From assembly GCA_929200535.1 (NCBI GenBank), contig CAKMZV010000017.1, positions 1 to 48,348 of the forward strand: DNA of 48,348 bases, given 5' to 3'. Made by a program: the position numbers and the translations under genes. This stretch comes from an uncultured Gammaproteobacteria bacterium. GTDB lineage: Bacteria > Pseudomonadota > Gammaproteobacteria > CAKMZV01. This document shows, one piece after another, positions 8,521 to 16,935 of the stretch (positions within the stretch are counted from its first letter, which is position 1; every line of letters starts with the position of its first letter). A model generated the notes under the pieces. That model worked only from the letters and a program-made list of their open reading frames with translations. It ran no database searches and was not told the DNA's origin.

Positions 8521-9981
8521 ATGAAAACATACTCTAAACCTAAGCAATTTGATAATAACATCGTTGTTATCGGAGCCGGCTCAGGTGGGCTCATTAGTGC
8601 TTATATTGCTGCTGTTGTAAAAGCTAAGGTAACCTTAATTGAAAAACACCAAATGGGAGGAGATTGCTTAAATACTGGCTGTGTGCCGAGCAAAGCCCTC
8701 ATTAAATCTGCCTCCATTGCTCATTATTTTCGCAATGCAAATCATTATGGCATTGATGCGGTTGAACCTAAGGTCAATTTTGCCGAGGTGATGGAGAGAA
8801 TTCAAACGATTATCAAAAAAATTGAACCACACGACTCGGTCGAAAGATTTACTGGATTAGGGGTTAATGTCATACAAGGCAAAGCAACTATTCGCTCCCC
8901 TTGGGAAGTTGAAGTAAATGGCAATATTATTACCACCAAAAATATTATTATTGCCTCTGGTGCATCTCCTTTTATTCCTCCGATTGAAGGACTTGAGCAA
9001 ATCACTCCATTGACTTCCGAAAATCTTTGGGAGATTAGAGAACTTCCTAAGCGGCTTATTTGTCTGGGCGGTGGTCCCATTGGTTCAGAGCTTACTCAAG
9101 CCTTTGCTCGCTTGGGTTCAGAAGTTACGCAAATTGAGAGAAACTCACGCCTAATGCCACGTGAAGATGAGGATGTTTCTACTTTTATCGAAAAGAAATT
9201 TATTGCTGAGGGAGTTAATGTACTAACCAACCATTCGGCTAATAAAGTTGAAGTGGTAGATGGTGAAAAAATACTGCATTGTGAGTTTGAAGGGAAAACC
9301 GTTAAATTACCTTTTGATGAATTAATTATTGCCGTTGGCAGAAAAGCCAATGTGACAGGTTTTGGCTTAGAAGAGCTCGGCGTTGAATTAAATGCAAATC
9401 ATACGGTACAAACCAATCCCTTTCTCGCCACCAATTACCCCAATATTTTTGCTGTTGGTGATGTAACGGGTCCTTACCAATTTACCCATACCGCCTCGCA
9501 TATGGCATGGTATGCCGCAGTAAATGCTCTTTTTGGCACATTTAAAAAATTCAAAATTGATTATTCGGTGGTACCATGGGCAACATTTACTGATCCAGAA
9601 GTTGCAAAAGTTGGATTAAACGAAACCGATGCAAAGCAACAAAATATCCCCTATGAAGTTACCCTATTTGAATTAGATGATTTAGATCGAAATATCGCCG
9701 ATGGTGCGGAAGAGGGCTGGATTAAAGTGCTTACCGAACCCAATAAAGACAAAATACTCGGTGTTAGTATGGTGGGGATACACGCAGGTGATTTAATTCA
9801 CGAATATATTGTCGCAATGAGACAAGGCATTGGTTTAAATAAAATTCTTGGTACAATTCATATTTATCCCACCTTATCAGAAGCAAATAAAATGGTCGCA
9901 GGGAAATGGAAACAAAATCACAAACCCTCCGAAAAAGTGATGCAATGGTTAGCAAAGTTTCATAATTGGATGAGAAAATAA
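8521..9981 (+). CDS. FAD-dependent pyridine nucleotide-disulfide oxidoreductase (mercuric reductase/lipoamide dehydrogenase-like)
   Basis: The 486-residue enzyme has the FAD loop VVIGAGSGGLISAYIAA near residues 15-31, the redox disulfide GGDCLNTGCVPSKAL near 46-60, the NAD(P) loop CLGGGPIGSELTQAF near 182-196, the second FAD motif NIFAVGDVTG near 309-318, and the catalytic His-Glu pair in HIYPTLSEANK near 447-457. It lacks the N-terminal HMA domain and the C-terminal Cys pair of true mercuric reductases, so it is probably a quinone or thiol-linked reductase instead. I chose ATG 8521; a TTG two codons earlier is less likely. Its electron partner may be membrane components encoded beside it. 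Confidence 0.88.
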   Translation: MKTYSKPKQFDNNIVVIGAGSGGLISAYIAAVVKAKVTLIEKHQMGGDCLNTGCVPSKALIKSASIAHYFRNANHYGIDAVEPKVNFAEVMERIQTIIKKIEPHDSVERFTGLGVNVIQGKATIRSPWEVEVNGNIITTKNIIIASGASPFIPPIEGLEQITPLTSENLWEIRELPKRLICLGGGPIGSELTQAFARLGSEVTQIERNSRLMPREDEDVSTFIEKKFIAEGVNVLTNHSANKVEVVDGEKILHCEFEGKTVKLPFDELIIAVGRKANVTGFGLEELGVELNANHTVQTNPFLATNYPNIFAVGDVTGPYQFTHTASHMAWYAAVNALFGTFKKFKIDYSVVPWATFTDPEVAKVGLNETDAKQQNIPYEVTLFELDDLDRNIADGAEEGWIKVLTEPNKDKILGVSMVGIHAGDLIHEYIVAMRQGIGLNKILGTIHIYPTLSEANKMVAGKWKQNHKPSEKVMQWLAKFHNWMRK

Positions 9982-9992
9982 AAAATACTTAA

Positions 9993-10790
9993 ATGGACTA
10001 TCGTTTTCTAATTAGTATCGGTATTTTTGTGCTTATTGTTAGCTGGGAATGGTGGCGACCGTTACGCCTTGAAGATAAAAATAAGTTCATTCGCTGGGTA
10101 ACCAATATTGGCATTGGATTAACCAACATTGTGCTGATTAAAATTTTTGCAGCGGGCATTTTGATCACCCTATCAAATTCGATAACAGAACAACAAATTG
10201 GTTTAATTCATTGGCTTAATCTCTCTTCATTACTGCATCCAAGCATTATTTTTATTATTAGTTTATTATTATTGGATTTTCTGATTTATGTACAACACGT
10301 AGCGAGTCATCATATCCCGCTACTATGGCGTTTACACAAAGTCCATCACACCGATAAAACCCTTGATGCGACAACCGCTATTCGCTTTCATCCATTAGAG
10401 ATATTTCTTTCTCTGGGCTATAAAGCGGTATTGATTATGTTATTTGGTTTTGATATGTACAGCGTTATTCTCTTTGAAATACTACTTAATGGCAGTGCCA
10501 TATTTAACCATGGGAACATCAATTTGCCTAAAAAACTTGATGCTTGGCTAAAAAAAGTGATTATTACCCCTAATGTGCATTTCATCCACCACTCCACCGT
10601 ATCAACAGAAACAAACTCAAATTATGGTTTTTTCCTTATCTGGTGGGACAAAATTTTTTCTACCTATCAAGCAGATGCCCATCAACCAGTGAGCCGTTTA
10701 GAGCTTGGCTTAGAAGAACATAAAAAAACAATTTCTTATTTCTCACTGTTATTACTTCCTTTTAAATCCACAAAAAAAAATAAATCATAA
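9993..10790 (+). CDS. Sterol desaturase / fatty acid hydroxylase superfamily membrane protein
   Basis: The 265-residue protein has about four membrane segments and the spaced histidine boxes of the di-iron hydroxylase superfamily: HHIPLLWRLHKVHH near residues 106-119, a FHP motif soon after, HGNINLP near 173 and HFIHHS near 196-201. Members insert hydroxyls or double bonds into lipids. The start is 11 bases after the flavoprotein stop, and the next gene overlaps its stop codon (TAATG), so the four genes from 7833 probably form one operon. The substrate is not predictable. Confidence 0.85.
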   Translation: MDYRFLISIGIFVLIVSWEWWRPLRLEDKNKFIRWVTNIGIGLTNIVLIKIFAAGILITLSNSITEQQIGLIHWLNLSSLLHPSIIFIISLLLLDFLIYVQHVASHHIPLLWRLHKVHHTDKTLDATTAIRFHPLEIFLSLGYKAVLIMLFGFDMYSVILFEILLNGSAIFNHGNINLPKKLDAWLKKVIITPNVHFIHHSTVSTETNSNYGFFLIWWDKIFSTYQADAHQPVSRLELGLEEHKKTISYFSLLLLPFKSTKKNKS

Positions 10791-11434
10791 TGAAAGCCTT
10801 TATTACTTTTTTTCTATCTTTGGGACTTACTTTTTCAGCAATGGCAGAACAAATTATTGTTGGTGATTTTAGCAATAAAAACTTGCAAGGATGGGAAGAA
10901 AAATCCTTTGTTGGTAACTCACTATATAAATTAAAAAAAGAAGGGGAAAAATGGATTCTAAGTGCCTCAAGCTCAAATACCGCATCCGCACTCTTCTATG
11001 AAAGAGAAATTAATTTATCGAAGACTCCCTATTTAAACTGGAGTTGGAAAATACAAAATAAACTCAATCCAAGAGATGAGACGGTTAAAGCAGGGGACGA
11101 TTACGCCGCACGTATTTATGTTGTGAGAGATGGCGGTTTATTTATCTGGAACACCATTGCCATCAACTACGTTTGGTCAAATCAGCAAAAACAGTTTGCT
11201 ACCTGGAACAATGCCTTTGTTGGTGATAATGCCAAAATGCTTTCCCTACGAGATAATGAATCCAAAACCAATCAATGGTATCAAGAAAAAAGAAACATCT
11301 TAGAAGATTTTAAAAAACTCTACCCAGATGAAGACGTGACTGAAATTGACGGTGTTGCCCTAATGATCGACACCGACAACCTAAAAACCAAAGCTCAAAG
11401 CTACTTTGGTAATATCTTTTTTAGTAGCAAATAA
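10790..11434 (+). CDS. DUF3047 domain secreted protein
   Basis: The 214-residue protein begins with a signal peptide, ending likely after FSAMA (residues 15-19), so it should be periplasmic. The rest fits DUF3047: GDFSNKNLQGWEEKSF at the front, LNWSWKIQN near 83, DDYAARIYVV near 103, and LMIDTDN near 193. DUF3047 folds as a beta-rich domain of unknown function. Its ATG overlaps the preceding stop by one base. After it, 11435-12083 has no intact gene, only a decayed ORF and a mobile element. Confidence 0.85.
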   Translation: MKAFITFFLSLGLTFSAMAEQIIVGDFSNKNLQGWEEKSFVGNSLYKLKKEGEKWILSASSSNTASALFYEREINLSKTPYLNWSWKIQNKLNPRDETVKAGDDYAARIYVVRDGGLFIWNTIAINYVWSNQQKQFATWNNAFVGDNAKMLSLRDNESKTNQWYQEKRNILEDFKKLYPDEDVTEIDGVALMIDTDNLKTKAQSYFGNIFFSSK

Positions 11435-11461
11435 ACAAAGGATTAAAAACATCACTCAAAG

Positions 11462-11721
11462 ATGAATAAAATATATCGAAATTGAAGTTAGAACCGCTTC
11501 AATTGTGCATGGCTATGATAAAAATAATCAGTGAATTGAAGAATCTATTGATGGTGAAGACTTTGCGAGAAAAATCATAGATTTATCTCGTATCCGTTCG
11601 ATTAGTGAAGTATTTATTAGTTAGTACAATCGATGGCAGGAAAATGTATTGGGAATATAAAGGCTCAATGGATGATTTCAAAGAAAAATTACTCCAACAT
11701 AACGTGCTAATCGAGGCGTAA
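11462..11721 (+). pseudogene. Decayed small ORF of unknown family
   Basis: Piecing frames together gives EIEVRTASIVHGYDKNNQ, a TGA stop, EESIDGEDFARKIIDLSRIR and SISEVFIS, then a frameshift near 11620 into STIDGRKMYWEYKGSMDDF and KEKLLQHNVLIEA before TAA at 11719. The pieces look like real protein with at least one stop and two frame changes. I do not recognise the family. Confidence 0.55.
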
Positions 11722-11777
11722 AATACAGCGAGTAAAGCTTTTTCTAAACCCTCTTTTTAATTCATAATACACAAGCT

Positions 11778-11927
11778 GAGACCTTTGCACAAAAGATATG
11801 ACAAGTAAAAAAGCAAAAAATCGCTCTGATTTTTATCCGCAAGCGGTTCAAACGCTGTTACTCTAAGGCTCGCAAGCTCGCCAAGAGTAAAAACGTTTTT
11901 TGTGACATGCTTTTGTGCAAAGGTCTC
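11778..11927. mobile_element. 150-bp palindromic element, GAGACC tips, second inner module
   Basis: The ends are perfect inverted repeats of 18 bases (GAGACCTTTGCACAAAAG). The centre lacks the CAATACGTCCGTCTT loop of other copies and instead has a TTACTCT...AGAGTAA hairpin. No transposase is encoded and I see no clear target duplication. The tips resemble the terminal repeats of some IS5-family elements (from memory, not searched), so it may be a non-autonomous derivative. Confidence 0.8.
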
Positions 11928-12083
11928 CAATAAAATCAAAAACAACAAATATTAAGTGAAGTATATGCTTTTATAGGAAAAATAAATAATAAAAGCAAAT
12001 CTTATTATGATACAATTGAGGGTTTAATAAATAGTTAGCTGTTGCAGAGTTATGTTGAAAAAATTGAAAAACATCAAAAAATT

Positions 12084-12617
12084 ATGAAAGTATTAATTGA
12101 TTGTGGGGCTAGTGACGGACAAGCTATCGAGCAAGTAGTTAATTTATATGGCACATTTGATAGAGTGATAGCTATTGAAGCTAATCCAGAGCTTATTCCA
12201 AAATTGCAGAGTTTACCCAATACAGAAGTGGTTCATGCCATCGTTTCTGACAAAATGTCCATAGAAACCTTATATTTTGGGGAACATTTCACAGAATCTT
12301 CTACTTTTTTAGAGAAAACAACTGGAAATTTAAGTAGTCATAGAAGCGTGGAAGTAACATCTATAGATTTCGGGCAATGGTTATCAGACAACCTCAATGG
12401 TACGGAAGATTTAGTCGTTTGTAAAATGGACATAGAAGGATCCGAATTTAAGGTGTTAAAGAAAATTATCCAAGATAAATCAATAAAACTAATACACATT
12501 TTACATATAGAATGGCATGCAAATCGATTCCGCAACAAATGGAAATTACGATTAGATAGAGCTTACATTAAAACTTGGTTATATCTGAATTCTATTAAAT
12601 GTAAGGACTGGCATTGA
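12084..12617 (+). CDS. FkbM-type SAM-dependent methyltransferase
   Basis: The 177-residue protein starts MKVLIDCGASDGQAIEQV, a class I methyltransferase motif I (VLIDCGASDG), followed by DRVIAIEANPELIPKL (acidic ribose-binding residue), VVCKMDIEGSEFKVL and LIHILHIEWH, as in the FkbM family of O-methyltransferases acting on sugars or lipids. I chose ATG 12084; a TTG at 12042 in frame would add 14 residues without family support. It ends nine bases before an attC-like site, so it may itself be a captured integron cassette. Confidence 0.8.
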   Translation: MKVLIDCGASDGQAIEQVVNLYGTFDRVIAIEANPELIPKLQSLPNTEVVHAIVSDKMSIETLYFGEHFTESSTFLEKTTGNLSSHRSVEVTSIDFGQWLSDNLNGTEDLVVCKMDIEGSEFKVLKKIIQDKSIKLIHILHIEWHANRFRNKWKLRLDRAYIKTWLYLNSIKCKDWH

Positions 12618-12625
12618 ATGAGAAC

Positions 12626-12680
12626 ATCTAACAAAGCACTCCAGCGGACGGCTATCCGCCGCTGAGTTCGGTCGTTATAA
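12626..12680. other. attC-like integron recombination site
   Basis: ATCTAAC (RYYYAAC form) at 12626-12632 begins a short imperfect palindrome containing CAGCGGACGG and CCGCCGCTGAG and closes with GTTATAA at 12674-12680. The left arm (CTAACAAAGCACTCCAGCG) is identical to the site at 33901. It lies between the FkbM gene and the next ORF, where cassette sites belong. Confidence 0.7.
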
Positions 12681-12695
12681 CTACTAGGAGACATA

Positions 12696-13256
12696 GTGAG
12701 TACCGAAGAAAAGAAAAAGCATGGCGCTGGAGCTTTCGTATTAGCTGGAATTTCATTTATCCCACTAATTGGTGTCCTAACGGGAATTCTATGTATTCTT
12801 AATGCAGTCATAGCTAGGCGACCAAATTCAAAGCTACTCGGGATACTTGGTTTTTCAGGCATTATGGTTTCTGTGATTTTGTATGGTGTTATTTTGCCTA
12901 ATATGTTTAAAAACATAGATTTCTCTAAGCAATTCGAGCCTCATGCAATCAGTTCGATGACCTCATTGGTAAGAAATATCGAATATATTAAATTACAAAG
13001 CGGCGCGTACCCAGAAAGCATGGAAGAAGTACGAGCAAGCTTGAAGGAGGGAGAGATGGTCTTCTCCTACGATGTTTCTGGCCCTGCGACGATGGGAGAG
13101 ACTCAACGCGATTTTTACTACGAAGTGATAAATGATGGTAATAACTATCTTCTTTTCGGTATAGGTGCCGATGCAACGCCTTTCACTGAAGATGATATAT
13201 ACCCATTAATAGACCCAGCTAAAGATAAAAATATAGGTTGGGTTAAATCTAAGTGA
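12696..13256 (+). CDS. Hypothetical membrane protein in an integron-type cassette
   Basis: The 186-residue protein starts at GTG 12696 behind a good AGGAG at 12685-12689. Residues 11-70 form two membrane segments with a GILCILNAVIARR connection, as in DUF4190-like proteins. The rest is soluble and ends YEVINDGNNYLLFGIGADA then TPFTEDDIYPL, resembling the tail of major pseudopilins (weak, by eye). Attachment-like sites flank it on both sides and its base composition is richer in G and C than neighbours, which supports capture as a mobile cassette. Function unknown. Confidence 0.75.
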   Translation: MSTEEKKKHGAGAFVLAGISFIPLIGVLTGILCILNAVIARRPNSKLLGILGFSGIMVSVILYGVILPNMFKNIDFSKQFEPHAISSMTSLVRNIEYIKLQSGAYPESMEEVRASLKEGEMVFSYDVSGPATMGETQRDFYYEVINDGNNYLLFGIGADATPFTEDDIYPLIDPAKDKNIGWVKSK

Positions 13257-13259
13257 AAG

Positions 13260-13332
13260 TTATAACAAGGCAAGGCAAAATCGCCCTACGGGCTGGACGC
13301 GCTATCGCGCGCCTTTGCTTGCGGCGTTATTA
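13260..13332. other. attC-like integron recombination site (second type)
   Basis: Just after the stop at 13256, TTATAAC AAGGCAAGGC at the left and GCCTTTGCTTGCGGCGTTATTA at the right form an imperfect palindrome with unpaired bases, around an inner CGCCCTACGGGC hairpin. This is the layout of attC sites. Sequence differs from the site at 12626. Confidence 0.65.
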
Positions 13333-13408
13333 CTCCTGGTGAATTTATGCGTTTTAAAGCAATAGCGTTTAAACCGCTCGTGGATTAATTATGATGAATC
13401 AGCTCTTT

Positions 13409-13434
13409 CTCCCTCAGAGAGAGGGAGGTTTTTT
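13409..13434. terminator. Rho-independent terminator
   Basis: CTCCCTC, loop AGAGA, GAGGGAG is a perfect 7-bp stem followed by G and six T. It would end plus-strand transcripts from the cassette region. Confidence 0.7.
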
Positions 13435-13540
13435 AGCTGTTTTTGAATTAAAAACAATTTCTACTCTTGTTGTGAATAATAAATTAAAACACCTGCTTTA
13501 ATTTTCTATAGTTTTAGGAATATATAACTATACAATTATT

Positions 13541-13701
13541 AAGACTATTGTATTAGGTTATGGGAGGACAAGCAGGCAGAAAAAAATTTCATAATCAAGG
13601 CGTCAATTGCAGTCAATACGTCCGTCTTAACAAAATTGACAACACCGATTATGGGATTTTTTTCAAGTGCGACTCTTTCCATAGCCTAATGCAATAGTCT
13701 T
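13541..13701. mobile_element. 161-bp palindromic element, AAGACTATTG tips
   Basis: The ends are inverted: AAGACTATTGTATTAGGTTA on the left against AAGACTATTGCATTAGGCTA on the other strand. TTATT stands on both sides (13536-13540 and 13702-13706) as a 5-bp target duplication. The inner loop CAATACGTCCGTCTT (13614-13628) is identical to that of the element at 44843, but the stem around it is GTCAATT/AATTGAC (13602-13608, 13634-13640) instead of GTGAAAC/GTTTCAC. The outer stem is CATAATC/GATTATG. It abuts the 3' end of the next gene. Confidence 0.85.
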
Positions 13702-13704
13702 TTA

Positions 13705-15024
13705 TTATTTATAGTAATCCGTAACAGCTTGTTGAAGTTTTTTTAATGCGGCATCCAAAGTATTTTCATCTAATGGATTATTTGAGGGGGAGTCTTTTAG
13801 TTTCGTTTGAAGAATACTTTGGTTATCAAATAAAAACTTTGCAAAACTTTTTGCTGAGGCGGCATCAACCGGTTCTTCATTATCATCTTTTAGAGAAGAT
13901 GAATCCATATATTCATAAGTTAACCCTCCTTCGGGTTGATAAAGTGTATCATCTTTACATTTTTTGTTGTTAAAATCATATGTGAAACTCCAACGCCCTC
14001 CGTTTTTTCTCTTACCAATTTTAATCATCTTGCCATCAGCAATTTGTTTCATATTGCAAACATTAAAATTTTTCCCTACGAGATGAAATTTTTGATTAAA
14101 TACTGATTCAAACATACTGCTGATATTTTTTTGATTTTTTCCGTTTTGATTAGGGTCATCATAGCCACGACTGTATTCATACTGATTAATGACAATAGGG
14201 CGCCCATTTACCACTTCAGCTATATCGTGAAATAAACGTTCTTTCCCTTGCAGTTTAGTGACCTCTTCGACACTTCCTGTGGCAGTTGTTAGTTGACCTG
14301 TTGAGTAGGTTAATCCTTCAAAACCAGTATCTTTATATTTTTTGAAAATAGTAACGTCATATTTTTTATCATTCTTACTATGACAGTCTGAGCAAGTTAA
14401 ATCAATTCTTACAATAGCATTTGGCGTACCATCTCCTGGAACAAATATTTTATTTTCAGCTAACATCTTGTATTTATTAGTACCAAGTTGCTCTCTTGTG
14501 ATTGAAAAAGTATCATTGTAGTTCCTTTTCTTTTGGGGATCTGAATATTTATGTCTGACAAAAACTTTTAGGTATTTGTTTCCAGCTACGGTTTTGCGTA
14601 GCAGATACCCATCAATATTTTCAATATCAGATATTGAACATACCCCAGAATCTTTTTTATAAACGGCTGTTCCACCATCATAATTAATTTTGCAAGCGTT
14701 CAATGTGTAAGATTGAGTTTTATCATCGGGTAAATCAGAGTGAATTTTTTTCAAAACAGTGTATTGAGCTGTCGAGAAGTTTAAATCACCAAGATTAATT
14801 TGATAATTGATGACATTGATAGAAACACTCTGTGCATTATCATTTGCTAATTTATCTATGAGTACAATGCGTCCTTTTAATTCTGCATAATAGTTTTCAA
14901 TATAATTAATGCTGTTAAGGGCATTAAAATAAGTGTAATAATTGCCTGTTAGGGATTTTCCGTTATAGGCAAAGGTGATTGAGGAGGGAAGAAGTAAAAA
15001 TAAAATTAAGGATATTTTTTTCAT
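13705..15024 (-). CDS. Secreted protein of unknown function
   Basis: The 439-residue product has a signal peptide (MKKISLILFLLLPSSITFA), so it is exported. The mature part is hydrophilic with several cysteines, including a CSDCHSK motif near residue 211 and later single cysteines, which could pair in the periplasm; no heme-type CxxCH is complete (it reads C-S-D-C-H, which does satisfy CxxCH in form, but only once and without other cytochrome signs). I do not recognise a family. A small lipoprotein gene lies just upstream on the same strand, so the two may be an operon. The stop overlaps the target duplication of the mobile element downstream. Confidence 0.7.
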   Translation of the reverse strand: MKKISLILFLLLPSSITFAYNGKSLTGNYYTYFNALNSINYIENYYAELKGRIVLIDKLANDNAQSVSINVINYQINLGDLNFSTAQYTVLKKIHSDLPDDKTQSYTLNACKINYDGGTAVYKKDSGVCSISDIENIDGYLLRKTVAGNKYLKVFVRHKYSDPQKKRNYNDTFSITREQLGTNKYKMLAENKIFVPGDGTPNAIVRIDLTCSDCHSKNDKKYDVTIFKKYKDTGFEGLTYSTGQLTTATGSVEEVTKLQGKERLFHDIAEVVNGRPIVINQYEYSRGYDDPNQNGKNQKNISSMFESVFNQKFHLVGKNFNVCNMKQIADGKMIKIGKRKNGGRWSFTYDFNNKKCKDDTLYQPEGGLTYEYMDSSSLKDDNEEPVDAASAKSFAKFLFDNQSILQTKLKDSPSNNPLDENTLDAALKKLQQAVTDYYK

Positions 15025-15078
15025 AACGTCGTATTTAAGTGGAATGGTCGTAAGAAGCAGGAAAGGGCAACTGCTGAG

Positions 15079-15285
15079 TTATTTAAGTAAATCAGGTTGT
15101 GAATCAAACTGAGGCTCGCTGCCTAACTGTACTGATTTTAAATCAGATAATTCTTGTTCACTTAGGGTTAGCCTATCATCAGCAAAGCCTGAGAATGTAT
15201 CTGAATTAGAGGGAGTACTACTACTTCCACAAGAAATAAGAAAGAGGGGGCTTAACAATAAGAGTATTGTAAGTATTTTTTTCAT
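15079..15285 (-). CDS. Small lipoprotein, unknown function
   Basis: The 68-residue protein has a lipoprotein signal with lipobox LISC at residues 16-19, giving a mature lipidated peptide of about 50 residues rich in Ser and acidic residues. It precedes the 439-residue secreted protein with a 54-base gap and the same leader style (MKKI...), suggesting co-expression at the envelope. No family is recognised. Confidence 0.65.
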   Translation of the reverse strand: MKKILTILLLLSPLFLISCGSSSTPSNSDTFSGFADDRLTLSEQELSDLKSVQLGSEPQFDSQPDLLK

Positions 15286-15410
15286 ATTATGTACTTTTAA
15301 TTGTTGATGGGTAGAGAAATCGGACTTTAGGCATTACAAATACAAAATACACCTAAACCATTTAGACGAAAAAACTCTATTATGTTTTTTACCTAATTTA
15401 AATAAAGAGT

Positions 15411-16211
15411 CTATTGTGTACGAATCATAGGGATTTTTGCGAGCCCAAAAAGGAGAATGAGTGTAAGAACAATCGAGCTACTTGCGGGAATATCAAAATA
15501 AAAGGAGCTTATAATGCCGCATAGCACAGCGAGAATATTAATAAGAGCACTCATAATAACATTTTGTTTAAAGCTGGAGCAATAGCTCTGTACGATTAGC
15601 GGAGGAATAATCAGCATTGCACCAATTAATAAACCACCAATGACTTTTAGACCGATACCAACAATAGCAGCTATAAGAAGCATAAGTAGTATCTCAAAAA
15701 AAGATTTATAGGTGTTTTTACTATGTAGGAAGTCTTGATCAAAGACTAAGGTGAGAATGTTTTTCCAAAAAAATAAGAGTAAACCAATAATGAAGATATT
15801 GAGGCAAATAAAGAGATATAGTTCACTTTGAGTAATTGTAAGAATAGAGCCAAAAAGATAACTCTCTAAAGAAAAACCACTCCGTGAATCAATATGGATT
15901 AGTAATAAGGCTAATGCTAAGCTACCATTAAGAATAACGACTGAAATGGCTTCTGGAGCGGCTTGTTTTTTCTGGCTTAACCACCAAAGAAGTAGGGTGG
16001 CGGCAACAGAGGTCAAAAAAGCACCTGCTATCGGATTAATATTCCAAAAAACCCCTAATCCAACTCCAGCAACAGCGGCATGTGCAAGCATATCAGACAT
16101 TACAGCTTGACGTGCAACAATCATAAAATTTCCAAGCAGTGCAGCCGATAGGGCGGTTAATACTCCAGCCATAAGTGCGTTGGTAATAAAGGAGTATTGT
16201 AAAAATTCCAT
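15411..16211 (-). CDS. znuB: Zinc ABC transporter permease ZnuB
   Basis: The 266-residue membrane protein begins MEFLQYSFITNALMAGVL and holds DMLAHAAVAGVGLG near residues 40-53, the hallmark of ABC-3 family permeases for zinc or manganese. About eight membrane segments and VIGGLLIGAMLIIPPLIVQ near 185-203 also fit. It is the last gene of a znuA-znuC-znuB operon read on the minus strand, 16 bases after znuC. Together they take zinc from the periplasm into the cytoplasm. Confidence 0.9.
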   Translation of the reverse strand: MEFLQYSFITNALMAGVLTALSAALLGNFMIVARQAVMSDMLAHAAVAGVGLGVFWNINPIAGAFLTSVAATLLLWWLSQKKQAAPEAISVVILNGSLALALLLIHIDSRSGFSLESYLFGSILTITQSELYLFICLNIFIIGLLLFFWKNILTLVFDQDFLHSKNTYKSFFEILLMLLIAAIVGIGLKVIGGLLIGAMLIIPPLIVQSYCSSFKQNVIMSALINILAVLCGIISSFYFDIPASSSIVLTLILLFGLAKIPMIRTQ

Positions 16212-16227
16212 TTAATAGAGGGTCATT

Positions 16228-16935
16228 TTAATGATGATGGTGTATCGGTAGAACTCGGTTAGCCTCTTTTTCTTGATGTTGATGTTCACTTGTGCAGGTG
16301 ATTTTGCCTTGCGAAAAATCTAATGGGTGGCAACCTTGGTGTAGGGTTTTATTTAAGCATAGAATATGGTGGCATTTGTCGATAATACGATCCACTTCAT
16401 GGGAGACAAATAGGATGGTTAATTGGTGTTGTTGATTGAGCGTGGCAAGTAAATCGTAGAGTTTGATTTTAGTAGAAAAATCAATACCACTTAGAGGTTC
16501 GTCAAAAATTAGAGCTTGTGGATGAATGCAGAGTGCTCGGGCAATAATAATGCGTTGTTGTTGCCCTGCTGAGAGGTGGTGGAAATTTTGCTTTAATATA
16601 GAGTGTTCTAAGTCAACTTGTTGAAGTGCCGTTTTGTGTTCTGAGAGATTGCGATTACCAGACATTTTTAATACTTCTCTCACAGAGATAGGAATAATCG
16701 GGGATAGCGTGTAGCTTTGGGGGACATAGCCGATAGTCAGCCCAGTGGCTTTTTCAATGCTTCCTTTAGAGGGGGGGAGTAGTCCAAGAATGATCTTAAT
16801 TAAGGTGGTTTTGCCCGCACCGTTTGGTCCTATTAGTCCGACGTAATCTCCGATATTTAAAGAAAAGTTGATATTTTCTAAAATTGTTTTTTTATGCTTA
16901 TTGTACGAAATGTTTTTTACTTCGATGGCTGACAT
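16228..16935 (-). CDS. znuC: Zinc ABC transporter ATP-binding protein ZnuC
   Basis: The 235-residue ATPase shows Walker A GPNGAGKTTL near residues 36-45, Q-loop GYVPQ near 69-73, signature LSAGQQQRIIIARAL near 121-135, Walker B ALIFDEPLSGID near 140-151 and the switch histidine in FVSHEVD. The tail ends in four histidines with more His upstream, a feature of ZnuC proteins that may sense or hold zinc. Its ATG lies 19 bases inside the 3' end of znuA, so translation is probably coupled. Confidence 0.92.
   Translation of the reverse strand: MSAIEVKNISYNKHKKTILENINFSLNIGDYVGLIGPNGAGKTTLIKIILGLLPPSKGSIEKATGLTIGYVPQSYTLSPIIPISVREVLKMSGNRNLSEHKTALQQVDLEHSILKQNFHHLSAGQQQRIIIARALCIHPQALIFDEPLSGIDFSTKIKLYDLLATLNQQHQLTILFVSHEVDRIIDKCHHILCLNKTLHQGCHPLDFSQGKITCTSEHQHQEKEANRVLPIHHHH

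Noticed and set aside
8521-9981. Mercuric reductase
   Set aside because: The active-site disulfide is present but the C-terminal cysteine pair and a mer context are absent.
12563-12916. 117-codon minus-strand frame over the FkbM end and cassette
   Set aside because: It crosses an attC-like site and is antisense to a gene with a good ribosome site; no motif seen.
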